A DNA stretch of 47,236 nucleotides from Branchiostoma floridae (Eukaryota; Chordata; Leptocardii; Amphioxiformes; Branchiostomatidae): NCBI RefSeq assembly GCF_000003815.2, contig NC_049988.1, positions 13,932,557-13,979,792 on the forward strand, written 5' to 3'. The notes beneath the pieces were generated by a model. It was not told the origin of the DNA and did no database searches. It was given only the letters and a program-made list of their open reading frames with translations. Each line of letters opens with the position of its first letter. Position 1 is the stretch's first letter. Made by a program: the position numbers and the translations under genes. Shown here piece by piece: positions 31,518 through 41,308 of the stretch.

Positions 31518-32401
31518 GCTATTCAATACGTGTATTAAGCCCATAATGTTATATGGTAGTGAGATTTGGGGTATAGACTGTGGAAAAGATAACTGCCCAG
31601 TGGAAAATATCCAAACCCGCTTTTGTAAAAACATTCTTGGCGTGCACAGGAATTCCTGTAACTCCGCATGTAGAGCAGAACTCGGAGTCTATCCAACAGG
31701 CAGATATAGCAATCCGCATAGTTAAGTACTGGCTACGCCTTAAACAGTTAGATTACTCTACACACCCTTTACAAATAGACGCACTACTCTGTCAACAAAA
31801 TGTACCTTTAAACAATCATAAGAAAACTTGGCTCCAACATGTAAAACAAATACTTGATGATAATGGTTATTCCTATCTATGGAACTATAGTCACTCTAGA
31901 ATAGACAACAAACATATTTGTACATTGTTAAGGAAAAGACTGTCAGACGTGTATGTCCAAACCTTTTTCCAGCAATTGTCTAAAGATAACGGCAAACTAA
32001 GATTTTACAAACATATCAAAACCGAATATGCCATGGAAACCTATCTATACCAGAACGACGCTGACAAGAGATCCAATGTATGTAAGATAAGAATCAGTGC
32101 TCACTCACTAGAGACAGAAAAGGGTCGTTATAAAAAAGTGCCAGTTCAAGATAGATTGTGTAAATACTGTGCGACGGATGCAGTGGAAGATGAAATACAT
32201 TTTATATGTAACTGCCCCCATTATGAGGACGAAAGAAACAACCTTTTTGACACAGTCAAAACAATATTTCCAGCTTTTCACCAGTTAGTAGACCTCAAAA
32301 AAACTATATTTCTGTTAAAATCACAGAACCCACTAATCATTAAAGAAGTGGGACTTTTCATCAGCCACTGCCTCCAAAGAAGAAGTCAAACCACCCAGTA
32401 A
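31490..32401 (+). pseudogene. LINE 2 C-terminal region
   Basis: A second frame carries FNTCIKPIMLYGSEIWGID and TRFCKNILGVHRNSCNSACR. After another frame change near 31690 a third frame continues with DIAIRIVKYWLRLKQ, then CKYCATDAVEDEIHFICNC (Cys/His knuckle usual for this group) and a stop at 32401. The two frame changes and the 5' truncation show the copy is inactive. Confidence 0.8.
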
Positions 32402-32529
32402 AGAAAGTAGAAGCATGTACATAGATAGCCGACGTGTGTGTATTTAGAATAGACACTTGTTACTTTTCACTGTCTGTATCATTGCAATTAGCCTACGGGC
32501 ATGGATTTGCAAATAAATAAATTATATTA

Positions 32530-32805
32530 CTCACGGCTTCAAGAGCTGTCTACCACTTAGAATTCATAGCCGCAACATGTCCAGAACTCGTGATATCAAA
32601 CCAGGAAGTTCTGCTGCAGTACCGTAACAGGCCGCTAGGGGACCCAAAATCTAATCGTTTCCAGGTATCAACAAGACCTACCCACATACCAAATATCAAT
32701 ACAATCCATCCAGGCGTTCTCGAGTTATGGTGGTCTTTTAAAAACACACATATGCACATACAAACGCTACCCAAAATATAACGTTCTTGGCGAAGGTAAC
32801 TATAA
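32530..32805. repeat. Dispersed repeat, right part, after LINE 2
   Basis: Continues the repeat broken at 30724: CAAGAGCTGTCTACCACTTA, CCAGGAAGTTCTGCTGCAGT, GGCCGCTAGGGG, ATCAATACAATCCATCCAGG, ending TTCTTGGCGAAGGTAA. The end word CTTCTTGGCGAAGGTAA also closes the copies near 35205 and 41275. Confidence 0.75.
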
Positions 32806-33486
32806 CATCGCTATCTCACAACCCCACATGTTATACATCATTTAAGCTCAAACAATGCTAATGTTTCACACATCGGTTTCTTTCTTTCTTTCAGTTTTTG
32901 GAATTCTTTGCAAACGGTCGCTCACTATACTATTAGGCTCGCCCATCAGGCGTCGCCAAAAACTCTCAGTACTCTCAATACACACGGAGGTATTAGGTTC
33001 GAAGTCTTGTTCGGGTTACATTCGTTATTTTGGATGGTGACGTTAAGATACGGCCCAGGACATAGTCTTGGCAATTACAGTTTTGGCACCGGAGCATAAG
33101 CTACGTATTATGCTTGGAGATAAAAGCCAACTTCTTGCTAAAAACCACCAAAAGATAGGAGAGTGCCGTTATGCTCAGACAGATATTATATGCATGTGTG
33201 CCAGTCTGCCTGCATGCATACTGTCCCCTCGACCTGTACTTGCAACACGACAGCCCTGCCATATATTATGTCTGTAGTGGTATTTAGCTGGCAAAATAAA
33301 GGCTAATGTAACGTTGTAGGCGATTAAGCAGGTCATATCTATGATATAGCAAATGATGAACTGTAATCATATGTAAATTGACATTGAACCTTCAAGCTTT
33401 AAAATGAAAGCAAAACAATTACATCGCAGTTTTTGTTACAGTGACGTGCTAATACTAATTAAAGTGCAAGTGTACTAAATATAAGA
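32806..33486. other. Copy 3 intron 6, no gene supported
   Basis: Intronic. The phrase CACTATACTATTAGGCTCG with CAGGCGTCGCCAAAAA at 32924-32962 recurs at 38455-38490 and marks the end of another repeat family. ORFs are short. Confidence 0.45.
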
Positions 33487-34621
33487 CTGGAGTTCCATGA
33501 CCCCATACATTTGCCAAATGATTCTATCTTTTACAACTGCTGTATTAATTGCGTTTGTCATTAATTATGCAAATAAGGCTCTCATTTGCATAAATTATGT
33601 AACTTGATCATCTCCTCCACCAAACAACAGACGTTCACAATCTGTGTTAAGAAAGAACGCCACTATGTGATGACGTCACTATTGAGTGACGTCAGTGTTA
33701 AGAGTCACGTGGTCGCTCTCTTCCATCATGGCGTGATTGTACTTCACATGTGTGTGAATAAAGCTCCCTTTGAATCGAGTTGCATCGTGCCTCTGAGTCT
33801 CTCATCAGCACCTTCCTGCATCAATGTTGGCGGAAGGCTTTTATCGCATTTTCAGATAATTTATGCAAATTATGACCTTATTTACATAATTAATGTCCAC
33901 CGATGTTTACCTGTACATAACTTGCTAAAAGTAAGAAGTTCCCGTCATTTACCACAGTGAGATTATAGCATTTTTCTCATTATTTATGCAAATTAGGTAT
34001 TTATTTGGCATAATATTTATCTATCAATATTCTTCTCTTTCTGAATTACAAATGTGACATGTTGCAATGGTCCTATAATAGAACTGAGCGTGTTTAGATG
34101 ATTTCATAACTAATCATCCAAATCAGATTCCAATTTGCATAATTGATATGTAATTACATGAAGCTATCTACATAACAAAAATCATATCTGATCATACCAA
34201 CCCCTTCTTGAGTTATTCCCTTCAAAGCCTGACACTAAACCTGCCCTACATCTCCAAAACTTGCTAGGAGGCCAAAACCTATAGCACTTACTCTCGGCAT
34301 CAAGAGCTGTCTACCACTTAAAAATCATAGCCGCAGCATGTCCAGAACTTGAGATATCAAACCCGGAAGTTCCGCTGCAGTACCGTAACAGGCCGCCAGG
34401 GGGCCAAAACCGTTTCCATGTCTCGTCAAGACCTACCTACTAACAAAGGACGTCATATAACGTCCTTACACTAACCGAATATCAATACAATCCATTTAGG
34501 CGTTCTCGAGTTATGCTGGTCTTCTACATCATACATACATACATACATACAAACCCTACCCAAAACATACCCTTCTTGACGAAGGTAAATGTAGACAACA
34601 ATCTAAACAGTCTATTGATAC
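33487..34621. repeat. Repeat block, near-duplicate of 40507-41308
   Basis: Begins CTGGAGTTCCATGACCCCAT and ends at the intron edge next to the exon fragment at 34622. Positions 33487-33600 match 40507-40620, and 33985-34621 match 40640-41308, with a 350-400 bp stretch present only here. Octamer dyads occur at about 33562, 33861, 33985 and 34118. A (CATA)n tract is at about 34529-34551. Confidence 0.75.
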
Positions 34622-34730
34622 TTTCGAGTTTCGACAGTCGTTTCCAGCCAATGCTTTTAGCGCCATGACATCAGACTTGTTGAAGACTGAGGCAGACGAT
34701 TTGGCAGCGGACATCACAGTGGACATGGAC
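34622..34730 (-). pseudogene. Stray duplicate of the 3' end of copy 3 exon 2
   Basis: These 109 bases match 41309-41416 with a few substitutions and read MSTVMSAAKSSASVFNKSDV onwards to NDCRNSK. The flanking intron and repeat sequence to the right of the donor is also duplicated, so the piece travelled together with the repeat block. It stops abruptly at 34730, with unrelated repeat sequence beyond. It has no acceptor and is not expected to be spliced in. It lies in intron 6 of the same gene. Confidence 0.8.
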
Positions 34731-35210
34731 AGAGCATGTTTAGACGATTTCCTCATTAATTATGCAAATTAGATTTCAATTTGCATAAATGATATGTAAT
34801 TATATGAAGCATCACTTAAGCTATCCACATACCAAAAATTATGATAATCTGTCAACATTTTCTTGAGTTACTAGTATTCCCTTTCAAAGTCTGACCCTAA
34901 CCTGCCCTGCAGTTCCAAAATAAGCCGCTAGGGGGCCCAAACTTGTACCACCTACTCTCAGCATCAAGAGCTGTCTACCACTTAAAAGTCATAGCCACAG
35001 GATGTCCAGACCTTGAGATATCAAAGCAGGAAGTTCTGCTGCTGCACCGTAACTGGCTGCTAATCTAAAAATTTAATCGTTTTTAGGACCTACCCACATA
35101 CCGAATATTAATACAATCCATTCAGGTGTTCTTGAGTTATGCTGATCTTCTACAGACATACAGATGTACAAACGCTACCTAAAATAACCTTCTTGGCGAA
35201 GGTAATGAAG
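34731..35210. repeat. Further copy of the dispersed repeat
   Basis: Carries an octamer dyad at 34758-34790, TTTTCTTGAGTTACT, AAGCCGCTAGGGGGCCCAAA, CATCAAGAGCTGTCTACCAC and the end word TTCTTGGCGAAGGTAA. It lies head to tail with the 33487 block. Confidence 0.7.
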
Positions 35211-36253
35211 TAAAAAACAGCAACAATTGAGAAATATTAACAGTCAGTGGAGATGGTAATCAGATGTGTAAATGACTAAGCAATACAAGAAACATGAAAT
35301 GCTTACGCCAACTATAACATGCATTGGCATAATACCGGTAGTAAGACTTATACCGGTAGATTAAAAATACTGGAACTTAAAGAGATCTACACATGCAACA
35401 ATAGTTATTTCTGAGCTGTGCACACTTCAGACATCCAGGTGTCCAATACATCATTTACAAAGCATCGATAACAATGCATTCGAAGACAACAAGGTCAAAA
35501 TTTTTCAGTATCTTTTTCGGGGTAGGCAGCTCGTCGTGGGACGAACACACTGTCACATTCAATGCCAAATTTATAGATCATAATTACACATGCTCACGGC
35601 ACAAGACGAACATGATTCAACAACAATCTTGAATTTCTGTTGGTGACCTACAACTCATGTAAAAGTGTGAAGAATCGTTGCATAATAGCCCGGATCTACG
35701 ACTGAATGGGTCAAATTGAACGTACGCAGCCATTTTCCCGCCATTTTTATATCTACGCTAGCAGTGAAGTGTTACGTCGACATAGCGGTTGTGACGGACA
35801 GAAGTTAAGTGAAAATTCTTGACAGTATACGTCCGTTTTCTCATGACATTTTGTATGCTCATGCAGGTTTATGTTTTATGCATTTACTGACAGAAAAGGA
35901 AGGAACATCAGAGGATGTATAAATGTACATAGCGGCAGTTAATTGTGCCGTGTTTCTTCCTACCGGTATTTTTTACCCCCTCCCAACCACGCGCCCGTTC
36001 GCCGTGTAATTCCGCGGCGTGTTACAATTACAATATTATGCTTTTAGCAGGACAAGAGTGGCAGAAAAGTTACACAGAAGAAGTGGCAAGGGTAACCTTT
36101 AACAGCAACATGCAACTGGAGAAAATGATCGATGCGTTGACAATTTGTCAAATCAGTATGGCTAGAGAAATCGTCGTAAACGTACCGGTATTATGATAAT
36201 AGATGTTAAATCAGAACAAGACAACAACATATGATTATGACGGAAATGCTTAC
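35211..36253. other. Copy 3 intron, no gene supported
   Basis: No recognised element. A plus-strand frame at 35945-36196 has no domain and overlaps the region next to exon 5 on the other strand, so I do not call it a gene. Confidence 0.45.
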
Positions 36254-36355
36254 CTTGGGCAAAAAGCTCAGTGCAGATGATCGTGCTGCTACCAGCAGCG
36301 CTGCCACGGGCGCTTGAAACACCCACAGCACAAGCCGGGCCACATGCACCCTCAC
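36254..36355 (-). CDS. Copy 3 exon 5, Gly/Ala/Ser-rich segment
   Basis: This 102-nt exon runs from acceptor TACATAG to donor CAAG|GTAAGC, phase 1 to 1, and encodes about residues 601-634. The peptide contains EGACGPACAVGVSSARGSAAG and ends ICTELFAQG. Only the tail and some Cys positions match the 126-nt exon of copy 1, which is rich in GIG-type repeats instead. The length difference of 24 nt keeps the frame. Role unknown. Confidence 0.78.
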
Positions 36356-36576
36356 CTATGTACAACAATATATATATAAGGTTGAACAAATGAGTAAACA
36401 CACAGAAAATGAGCAAACACCAAATTTTCACTTTCTTTTTTCACATCTTCTTTGATGTTGGAATTTATTTTGGCATTCTAGGAAATTAGTATCGGCATAT
36501 AATTGCTTGTCAAAAGTTTTCTGCGGCTTTGTACGATTAACAGTGTGGGTCAAAACTGGCCGAAATTGATGCCCGA

Positions 36577-36613
36577 ATGGATGTCATCCACATAATCAAA
36601 TCAACATGGCCTT
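36577..36613. mobile_element. Terminus of a 3693-type transposon at the exon 4 donor
   Basis: Read on the plus strand, GGATGTCATCCACA ... TGGCCTTA matches the right terminus of the 3693-4217 element at both ends of the 36-bp stretch, with a diverged middle. The opposite end was not found. The terminus and its TAA (minus strand) directly abut exon 4 and provide the donor bases TAAGG. Confidence 0.5.
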
Positions 36614-36615
36614 AC

Positions 36616-36712
36616 TGATCACAGTGCAAAGGCCACATCCAACAGTGCTGCCTGCACACGCTGCGATAGCACCTGCACTGCCCGAGCTCGACAGCAGGCG
36701 GCGACGGCCACG
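36616..36712 (-). CDS. Copy 3 exon 4, polybasic cluster plus Gly/Ala/Ser segment
   Basis: This 97-nt exon starts after TTTTGCAG and ends ATCA|GTAAGG, phase 0 to 1, about residues 569-600. The peptide begins RGRRRLLSSSGSAGAIAAC and ends in a Cys-rich GCGLC segment. RGRR fits the R-x-R/K-R convertase pattern. It is 27 nt shorter than exon 4 of copy 1 and the peptides diverge after LLS. The donor lies at a transposon terminus. Confidence 0.78.
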
Positions 36713-36889
36713 CTGCAAAACATGGCAACAGGAGAACAAATGCGACATATTCTGATTTTGCATTTTCTTACCGTATACGCTCCACCTTACAAGTACCCTA
36801 AACTGATAAGAGAAACATGCCAAAAAAGTGCGGCAATAAAAACTATTGCCATGGCGACGGTTTTATTGTTTATAAGTATTAATGATTGT
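36713..36889 (-). other. Copy 3 intron 3, proximal part
   Basis: Includes the polypyrimidine/acceptor region of exon 4. No other feature seen. Confidence 0.5.
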
Positions 36890-37661
36890 TACCTCCATGA
36901 AAAAATGGAGGTATAGTTTTTGGTCTGTCTGTGTGTCTGTGTGTCTGTGTGTCTGTCTGTGTGTGTGTCCGCATATTTGTGGACATCATAACTTGAGAAC
37001 CTCTCGATGGACTACGATGATATTTGGTATGTGGGTAGGGGTTGGGAAGACGAAGGTCAAGGTCAATTTTGGGCCCCCTGGTGTGTGACCTTGGCACTGC
37101 AGCAGAACTCCAATTTTTTGTATCTTTTTATCTGGACATGCTATGGTCTTGATTTCTTGGTGGCAGATAGCTTTTGATGTAAGGAAGAAGTGGTGTATGT
37201 TTGGACCCCCTAGCAGCTTGCTCTGGAACTGCAGGAGCATTTTTGTCAAAATCTTCCAAGAAGCATAACGGAACATAGGAATGATGAATTTCCATGATAT
37301 TTGGTATGCAGGTACATGTAGCAGAGATGTACATAATGAAATCAAAATTATGCAAATTTGGACTTCATTTGCATACTTAATGAGGAAAATGTATATTTAC
37401 AGTGTTTTCCAATATATCACTCAAATACATGTTACATATGTAGTTTGTGGCAGGCGGAAGTTAAGCAGATACTAATTATGCAAATAAGTCCCTAATTTGC
37501 ATAATTAATTTGAAAGTGTCCTAATTTTTCTTATTTCGTGTAGTAAATGATTGGTCTGTCAACACTGTGACCTGTGTACGTTAGTTAAAGGTGTACATAA
37601 GCAAGCATAAATTATGCTAATGTGAAAGTCATTTGCATAATCAGAATATTTCATGGAGGTA
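36890..37661. repeat. Dispersed repeat with CCTCCATG/CATGGAGG ends
   Basis: Starts with a hairpin TACCTCCATG/CATGGAGGTA-type end (36890-36913), followed by a TGTC/TGTG-rich microsatellite (36918-36968), TTGGTATGTGGGTAGG, TTTGGACCCCCTAGC, then three octamer dyads (37347, 37475, 37610), and ends TTTCATGGAGGTA. The words are reverse complements of those in the 33487 and 34731 repeats, so the families are related and lie in opposite orientation. Confidence 0.7.
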
Positions 37662-37789
37662 TGAGGTCTCCGAACTCTAGTTGTTTTAGGTGTGCTGTAG
37701 TTGTGTTTTATCCTTGCGCCTGGCTGCATGTTCAACTTAACGTACATGTTGCTGCCAAATGTCGCAAGAATGGAATTTTCGTCATCTAA

Positions 37790-38430
37790 AACTACAATAA
37801 AAAAAATCTTATTGATTATGTTAATTAGGTAATAATTTGCATAATTGATGTCTATCGATATTCTCTCTTTTTCTAGTTACATATATCATGTTCAAAAGTT
37901 TAAGTGTCCTAGTATAATGAAATTAGTATTATGTGGCTTAATAAACTGTGCTCATTAATGATGCAAATTAGTCCCTGGTTGCGTTAATAGTCCTTATCTA
38001 TGGAAGGCATATCCGAAGTTATCTACATATGAAAGATCACGATGATCCGTCAAGCCCTTCCCGAGTTATTCCCTTCCAAAAGGATGGTGCAATTACACAC
38101 GGGCGGACGAACTGATGTGGAATTTCGGAAATATTTGGCAATCAGATATATGCTTAACAATAAGCCTTATATTTTTCTCTTTTTTAGTTACATATGGCAC
38201 ATTTTTTCGTATTTTAACATGTAACGCAGTGTAATTATAAACTGTCCTCATTAATTATGCAAATTAGCCCCTGATTTGCATCATTAGCATTTAATTATGT
38301 AAGGCATCTCTGAAGCTTTCTGCATTTCAAATATCATGAAGATCCGTCAACCCATTCATGAGTTATTCCCCTCTAAAGGATGAGCAACTACGCAGGCGGG
38401 AAAAAATTCCTGACATGCCTGCAGGATTTG
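37790..38430. repeat. Octamer-dyad repeat units
   Basis: Two to three head-to-tail units of roughly 210-300 bp, each with an ATGCAAATTAG ... ATTTGCATNATTA dyad (37815, 37958, 38256), followed by ATCCGTCAANCCNTTC and GAGTTATTCCC. The family is shared with 30380-30724. Confidence 0.6.
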
Positions 38431-38525
38431 GGGAATTCTTGTCAAATGGAAGCACACTATACTATTAGGCTAGCCCCTGAGGCGTCGCCAAAAATGTACA
38501 AAACATACATAGACAATAGCCACAC

Positions 38526-38756
38526 CTGATCAGTAACAGGATAGGTGATGGTATGTACACAGGTCATTTCGTCTCTAGGATTGATGCTTGGCGGGCAGAG
38601 GACGTCCAGCACGACGGGCCCTTCCGGCTTCTCACAGCTCATCTGCAGACTGTAGCCGTAGGCAGTCGAAACTATGAACATCTCCGGGAATGTGGCGTCC
38701 GTGAAGTCATGCTGCACCTGCATGTATGTTGCTGGATCCGTGGCAGTGATGGAGAA
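38526..38756 (-). CDS. Copy 3 exon 3, conserved Cys-containing module
   Basis: This 231-nt phase 0-0 exon, acceptor TTTCCAG and donor GATCAG|GTGTGG, encodes residues 492-568. It begins FSITATDPATYMQVQHDF, contains FPEMFIVSTAYGYSL, VVLDVLCPPSINPRDEM and ends TYPVTDQ. Length and most residues match copy 1. The fold is unknown and it is probably extracellular. The flanking introns are filled with dispersed repeats, which the exon itself has escaped. Confidence 0.85.
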
Positions 38757-38929
38757 CTGGAAATTAACACAAAATCATGGTACCAATCATATAGAAGTAG
38801 GCAGTTCCCTGACAACTGAAGTGAAAGACGTCAAAGAACATATACGACCGAGCGTCTCCTGCCTTTACCGGTGACCTGTGATTATTACTGTGGCTAGGTT
38901 TACTGTAGATGCCTACTGGGTGGGAGCTT

Positions 38930-40460
38930 TAACACAAGAAGGTTATGTTTTCGGTTAAGGCCTCATGTTGTGTCCCAATATGTAGGTCAACAGCATATAA
39001 CTAAAGAAGCTGCGTATGGATTTTAATTTGGTATTTGAGTAGCGGTTATGGACAGGAAGGTCGTGTTCGAAAATGGTTGGCGTAGCCTTTTTCTATCAGG
39101 ACGGTAGCGGGCCGAATGTGTGTGTCCGCTTTTATGTGAACAGCATAACTCAAGAAGCCTTGAATGGATCCTGATAATATTTGGTAGGTGAGTGGGAGTC
39201 AGGAAAATGAAGGTCAAGTTCGATAATAGGTCCCCTACCGGCTCCCTAAGGTACTGCAGCAAAACTTCCAACTTTGCGATCTCGTGTTCTGGACATGCTG
39301 TGGTCATGATTTTTAAGTGGTAGATAGCCCTTGAGGCAGAGAGTAAGTGCTGTGAGTTTGGACCCCCTAGCGGATTTTTTTGAACTGCAGGCACCGATTT
39401 CCTTTCAAACTTTGGACGAGAATAACGAGAGAACGTGTTGAATAACGAATAACGAGAGAACATCATGGTTTTTGGTATATAGATAGAATGAGTGATGACT
39501 TACATAATGTAATACTTATTATGCAAATCAATAGCTACGTTGCATAATTAATGAGGAAAGTTCATAAATCCATGCCAACAGCATATTACTCAAGAAGCTG
39601 CGTATGGATTTTCATGATATTTGGTATTGGAGTAGCAGTTGTGGAAAGGAAGGTCTAGTTTGAAAATGTTTGGCGTAACATTTTTCGTCAGAACGGTAGC
39701 GGGCTGAGTGTGTGTTCGTTTGTGGAATGCATAACTCGAGAAGCCTTGAATGGAACCTGCTAATATTTGGTAGGTGGATATGGGTTAGGAAAACGAAGGT
39801 CAACTTCGATAATGGGCCCCCTAGCGACTTCCTAAGGTATTACTAATTATGCAGATAACAAGCAAATTTGCATAATTAATGATGAAAGTTTATAAATCCA
39901 CTGAATTCCATGATAGGACTTTCGAACTTGTCACATATGTAGCTGAGAAAGAGAAATGTCCTATACATATTAATTATGCAAATAACAACCTCATTTGCAT
40001 GATTAATGAGAAAATATTAGCGTGTTGACGGATCGTCATGATTTTTGGTATGTAGATACTGAACTGAACTGAAGATAGCCCTAGTGATGCCATACACAAT
40101 GCAAATCATTGGCATAATCAATGAGGAAAGTTTATAAATCCACTGCAGTGCATGATAGAACTTTCAAACTTGTCACATGTGTAACTGAGAAAGAGAGAAA
40201 TGTCAATAGACACTTGGCCAAAGCCCCCTATCATCATTTACTATTCGGCCAGGCCGGAGTCTGGTAGAGACTACATGATTTTGACAAAGCACTATGAAAG
40301 TTGCGCTGGAAAGTATCACAACAGTGTACATAATTTCATTGTCACCTTGCCAAGAAGTTTATGTTTTTGGTAGCGTTTGTGGGGAACACACATTCATGCA
40401 GTCGTTTACGCTTTAGTAATACATGAATAAGACCTTAAAGTCTTGAATAAAGGCATGATT
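38930..40460. repeat. Repeat array in intron 2, reverse orientation
   Basis: Two partly overlapping long units start near 38931 (AGAAGGTTATGTTTTCGG) and near 39580. Both contain ACTCAAGAAGC-GCGTATGGAT, TTTGGTAGGTG and CGATAATNGG-CCCCTA words, with octamer dyads near 39519, 39846, 39974 and 40100. The last part (40330-40420) begins CTTGCCAAGAAGTTTATG. No gene is supported. Confidence 0.65.
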
Positions 40461-40542
40461 ATTTGGCGAAGGGATGTGTTCGTGGAACTCTAGTTTCAAA
40501 AAGCAACTGGAGTTCCACGACCCAATACCTTCGCCAAATGAT
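40459..40542. repeat. Head-to-head palindrome of repeat ends
   Basis: ATTTGGCGAAGGGATGTG with TCGTGGAACTCTAGTTT is followed after about five bases by its near reverse complement, AACTGGAGTTCCACGACCC with TTCGCCAAAT. Each arm is about 38 bp. The right arm begins the 40507 repeat block. Two elements of one family may have joined end to end. Confidence 0.7.
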
Positions 40543-41277
40543 TCTATCTTTTACAACTGCTGTATTAATTGCGTTTGTCATTAATTATGCAATTAAGGTT
40601 CTCATTTGCATAAATTATATAACTAGGTATTAAACTAGGTATAAAAATTAGGTATCTATCTTGCATTATATCTATCTATCAATATTCTTCTCTTTCTGAA
40701 TTACACATGTCACATGTTGCAATGGTCCTATAATAGAACTTAGCGTGTTTAGGTGATTTCATAACTAATCATCCAAATCAGATTCCAATTTGCATCTCTC
40801 TCTCTCGGCTTTTTGCATAATTGCATAATTTGCATAATTGATATGTTACTATATGAAGCTATCTACATAACAAAAATCATATCATACCAACCCCTTCTTG
40901 CGTTATTCCCTTCAAAGCCTGACACTAAACCTGCCCTACATCTCCAAAACTCGCTAGGAGGCCAAAGCCTATACCACTTACTCTCGGCATCAAGAGCTGT
41001 CTACCACTCAAAAATCATAGCCGCAACATGTCCAGAACTTGAGATATCAAACCCGGAAGTTCCGCTGCAGTACCGTAACAGGCCGCCAGGGGGCCAAAAT
41101 CGTTTCCATGTGTCATCAAGACCTACCCACTAACCAAGGACGTCATATAACGTCCTTGCACTAACCGAATATCAATACAATCCATTTAGGCATTCTCGAG
41201 TTATGCTGGTCTTCTACATACATACAAACATACATACAAACCCTACCCAAAACATACCCTTCTTGGCGAAGGTAAAT
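40507..41277. repeat. Repeat block in intron 2, near-duplicate of 33487-34600
   Basis: Runs from CTGGAGTTCCACGACCC through TCATTAATTATGCAAT, CCCCTTCTTGCGTTATTCC, CATCAAGAGCTGTCTACCAC and GGCCGCCAGGGGGCC to TTCTTGGCGAAGGTAA, ending about 30 bases from exon 2. It is the likely donor of the block and exon fragment found at 33985-34730. Confidence 0.75.
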
Positions 41278-41308
41278 ATAGACAACAATCTAAGCAGTCT
41301 ATTGATAC

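Larger units (their letters stand above)
30725..32521 (+). mobile_element. CR1/L2-group LINE (Crack-like), 5'-truncated, 8-bp target duplication
   Basis: A 1797-bp insertion flanked by TTATATTA at 30717-30724 and 32522-32529. It starts inside the reverse transcriptase (5' truncation) and ends in AAATAAATAAA, a short-repeat tail usual for CR1/L2-group LINEs. The host sequence on both sides is one dispersed repeat. Clade is by motif style only. Confidence 0.82.

Noticed and set aside
32550-33099. Several 60-75 codon frames on both strands
   Set aside because: They lie in a dispersed repeat whose other copies are not open in the same frames.
30380-41277. Regularly repeated palindromes considered as a CRISPR-like array
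   Set aside because: Units are diverged, unevenly spaced and part of animal dispersed repeats; there are no unique spacers of constant length.
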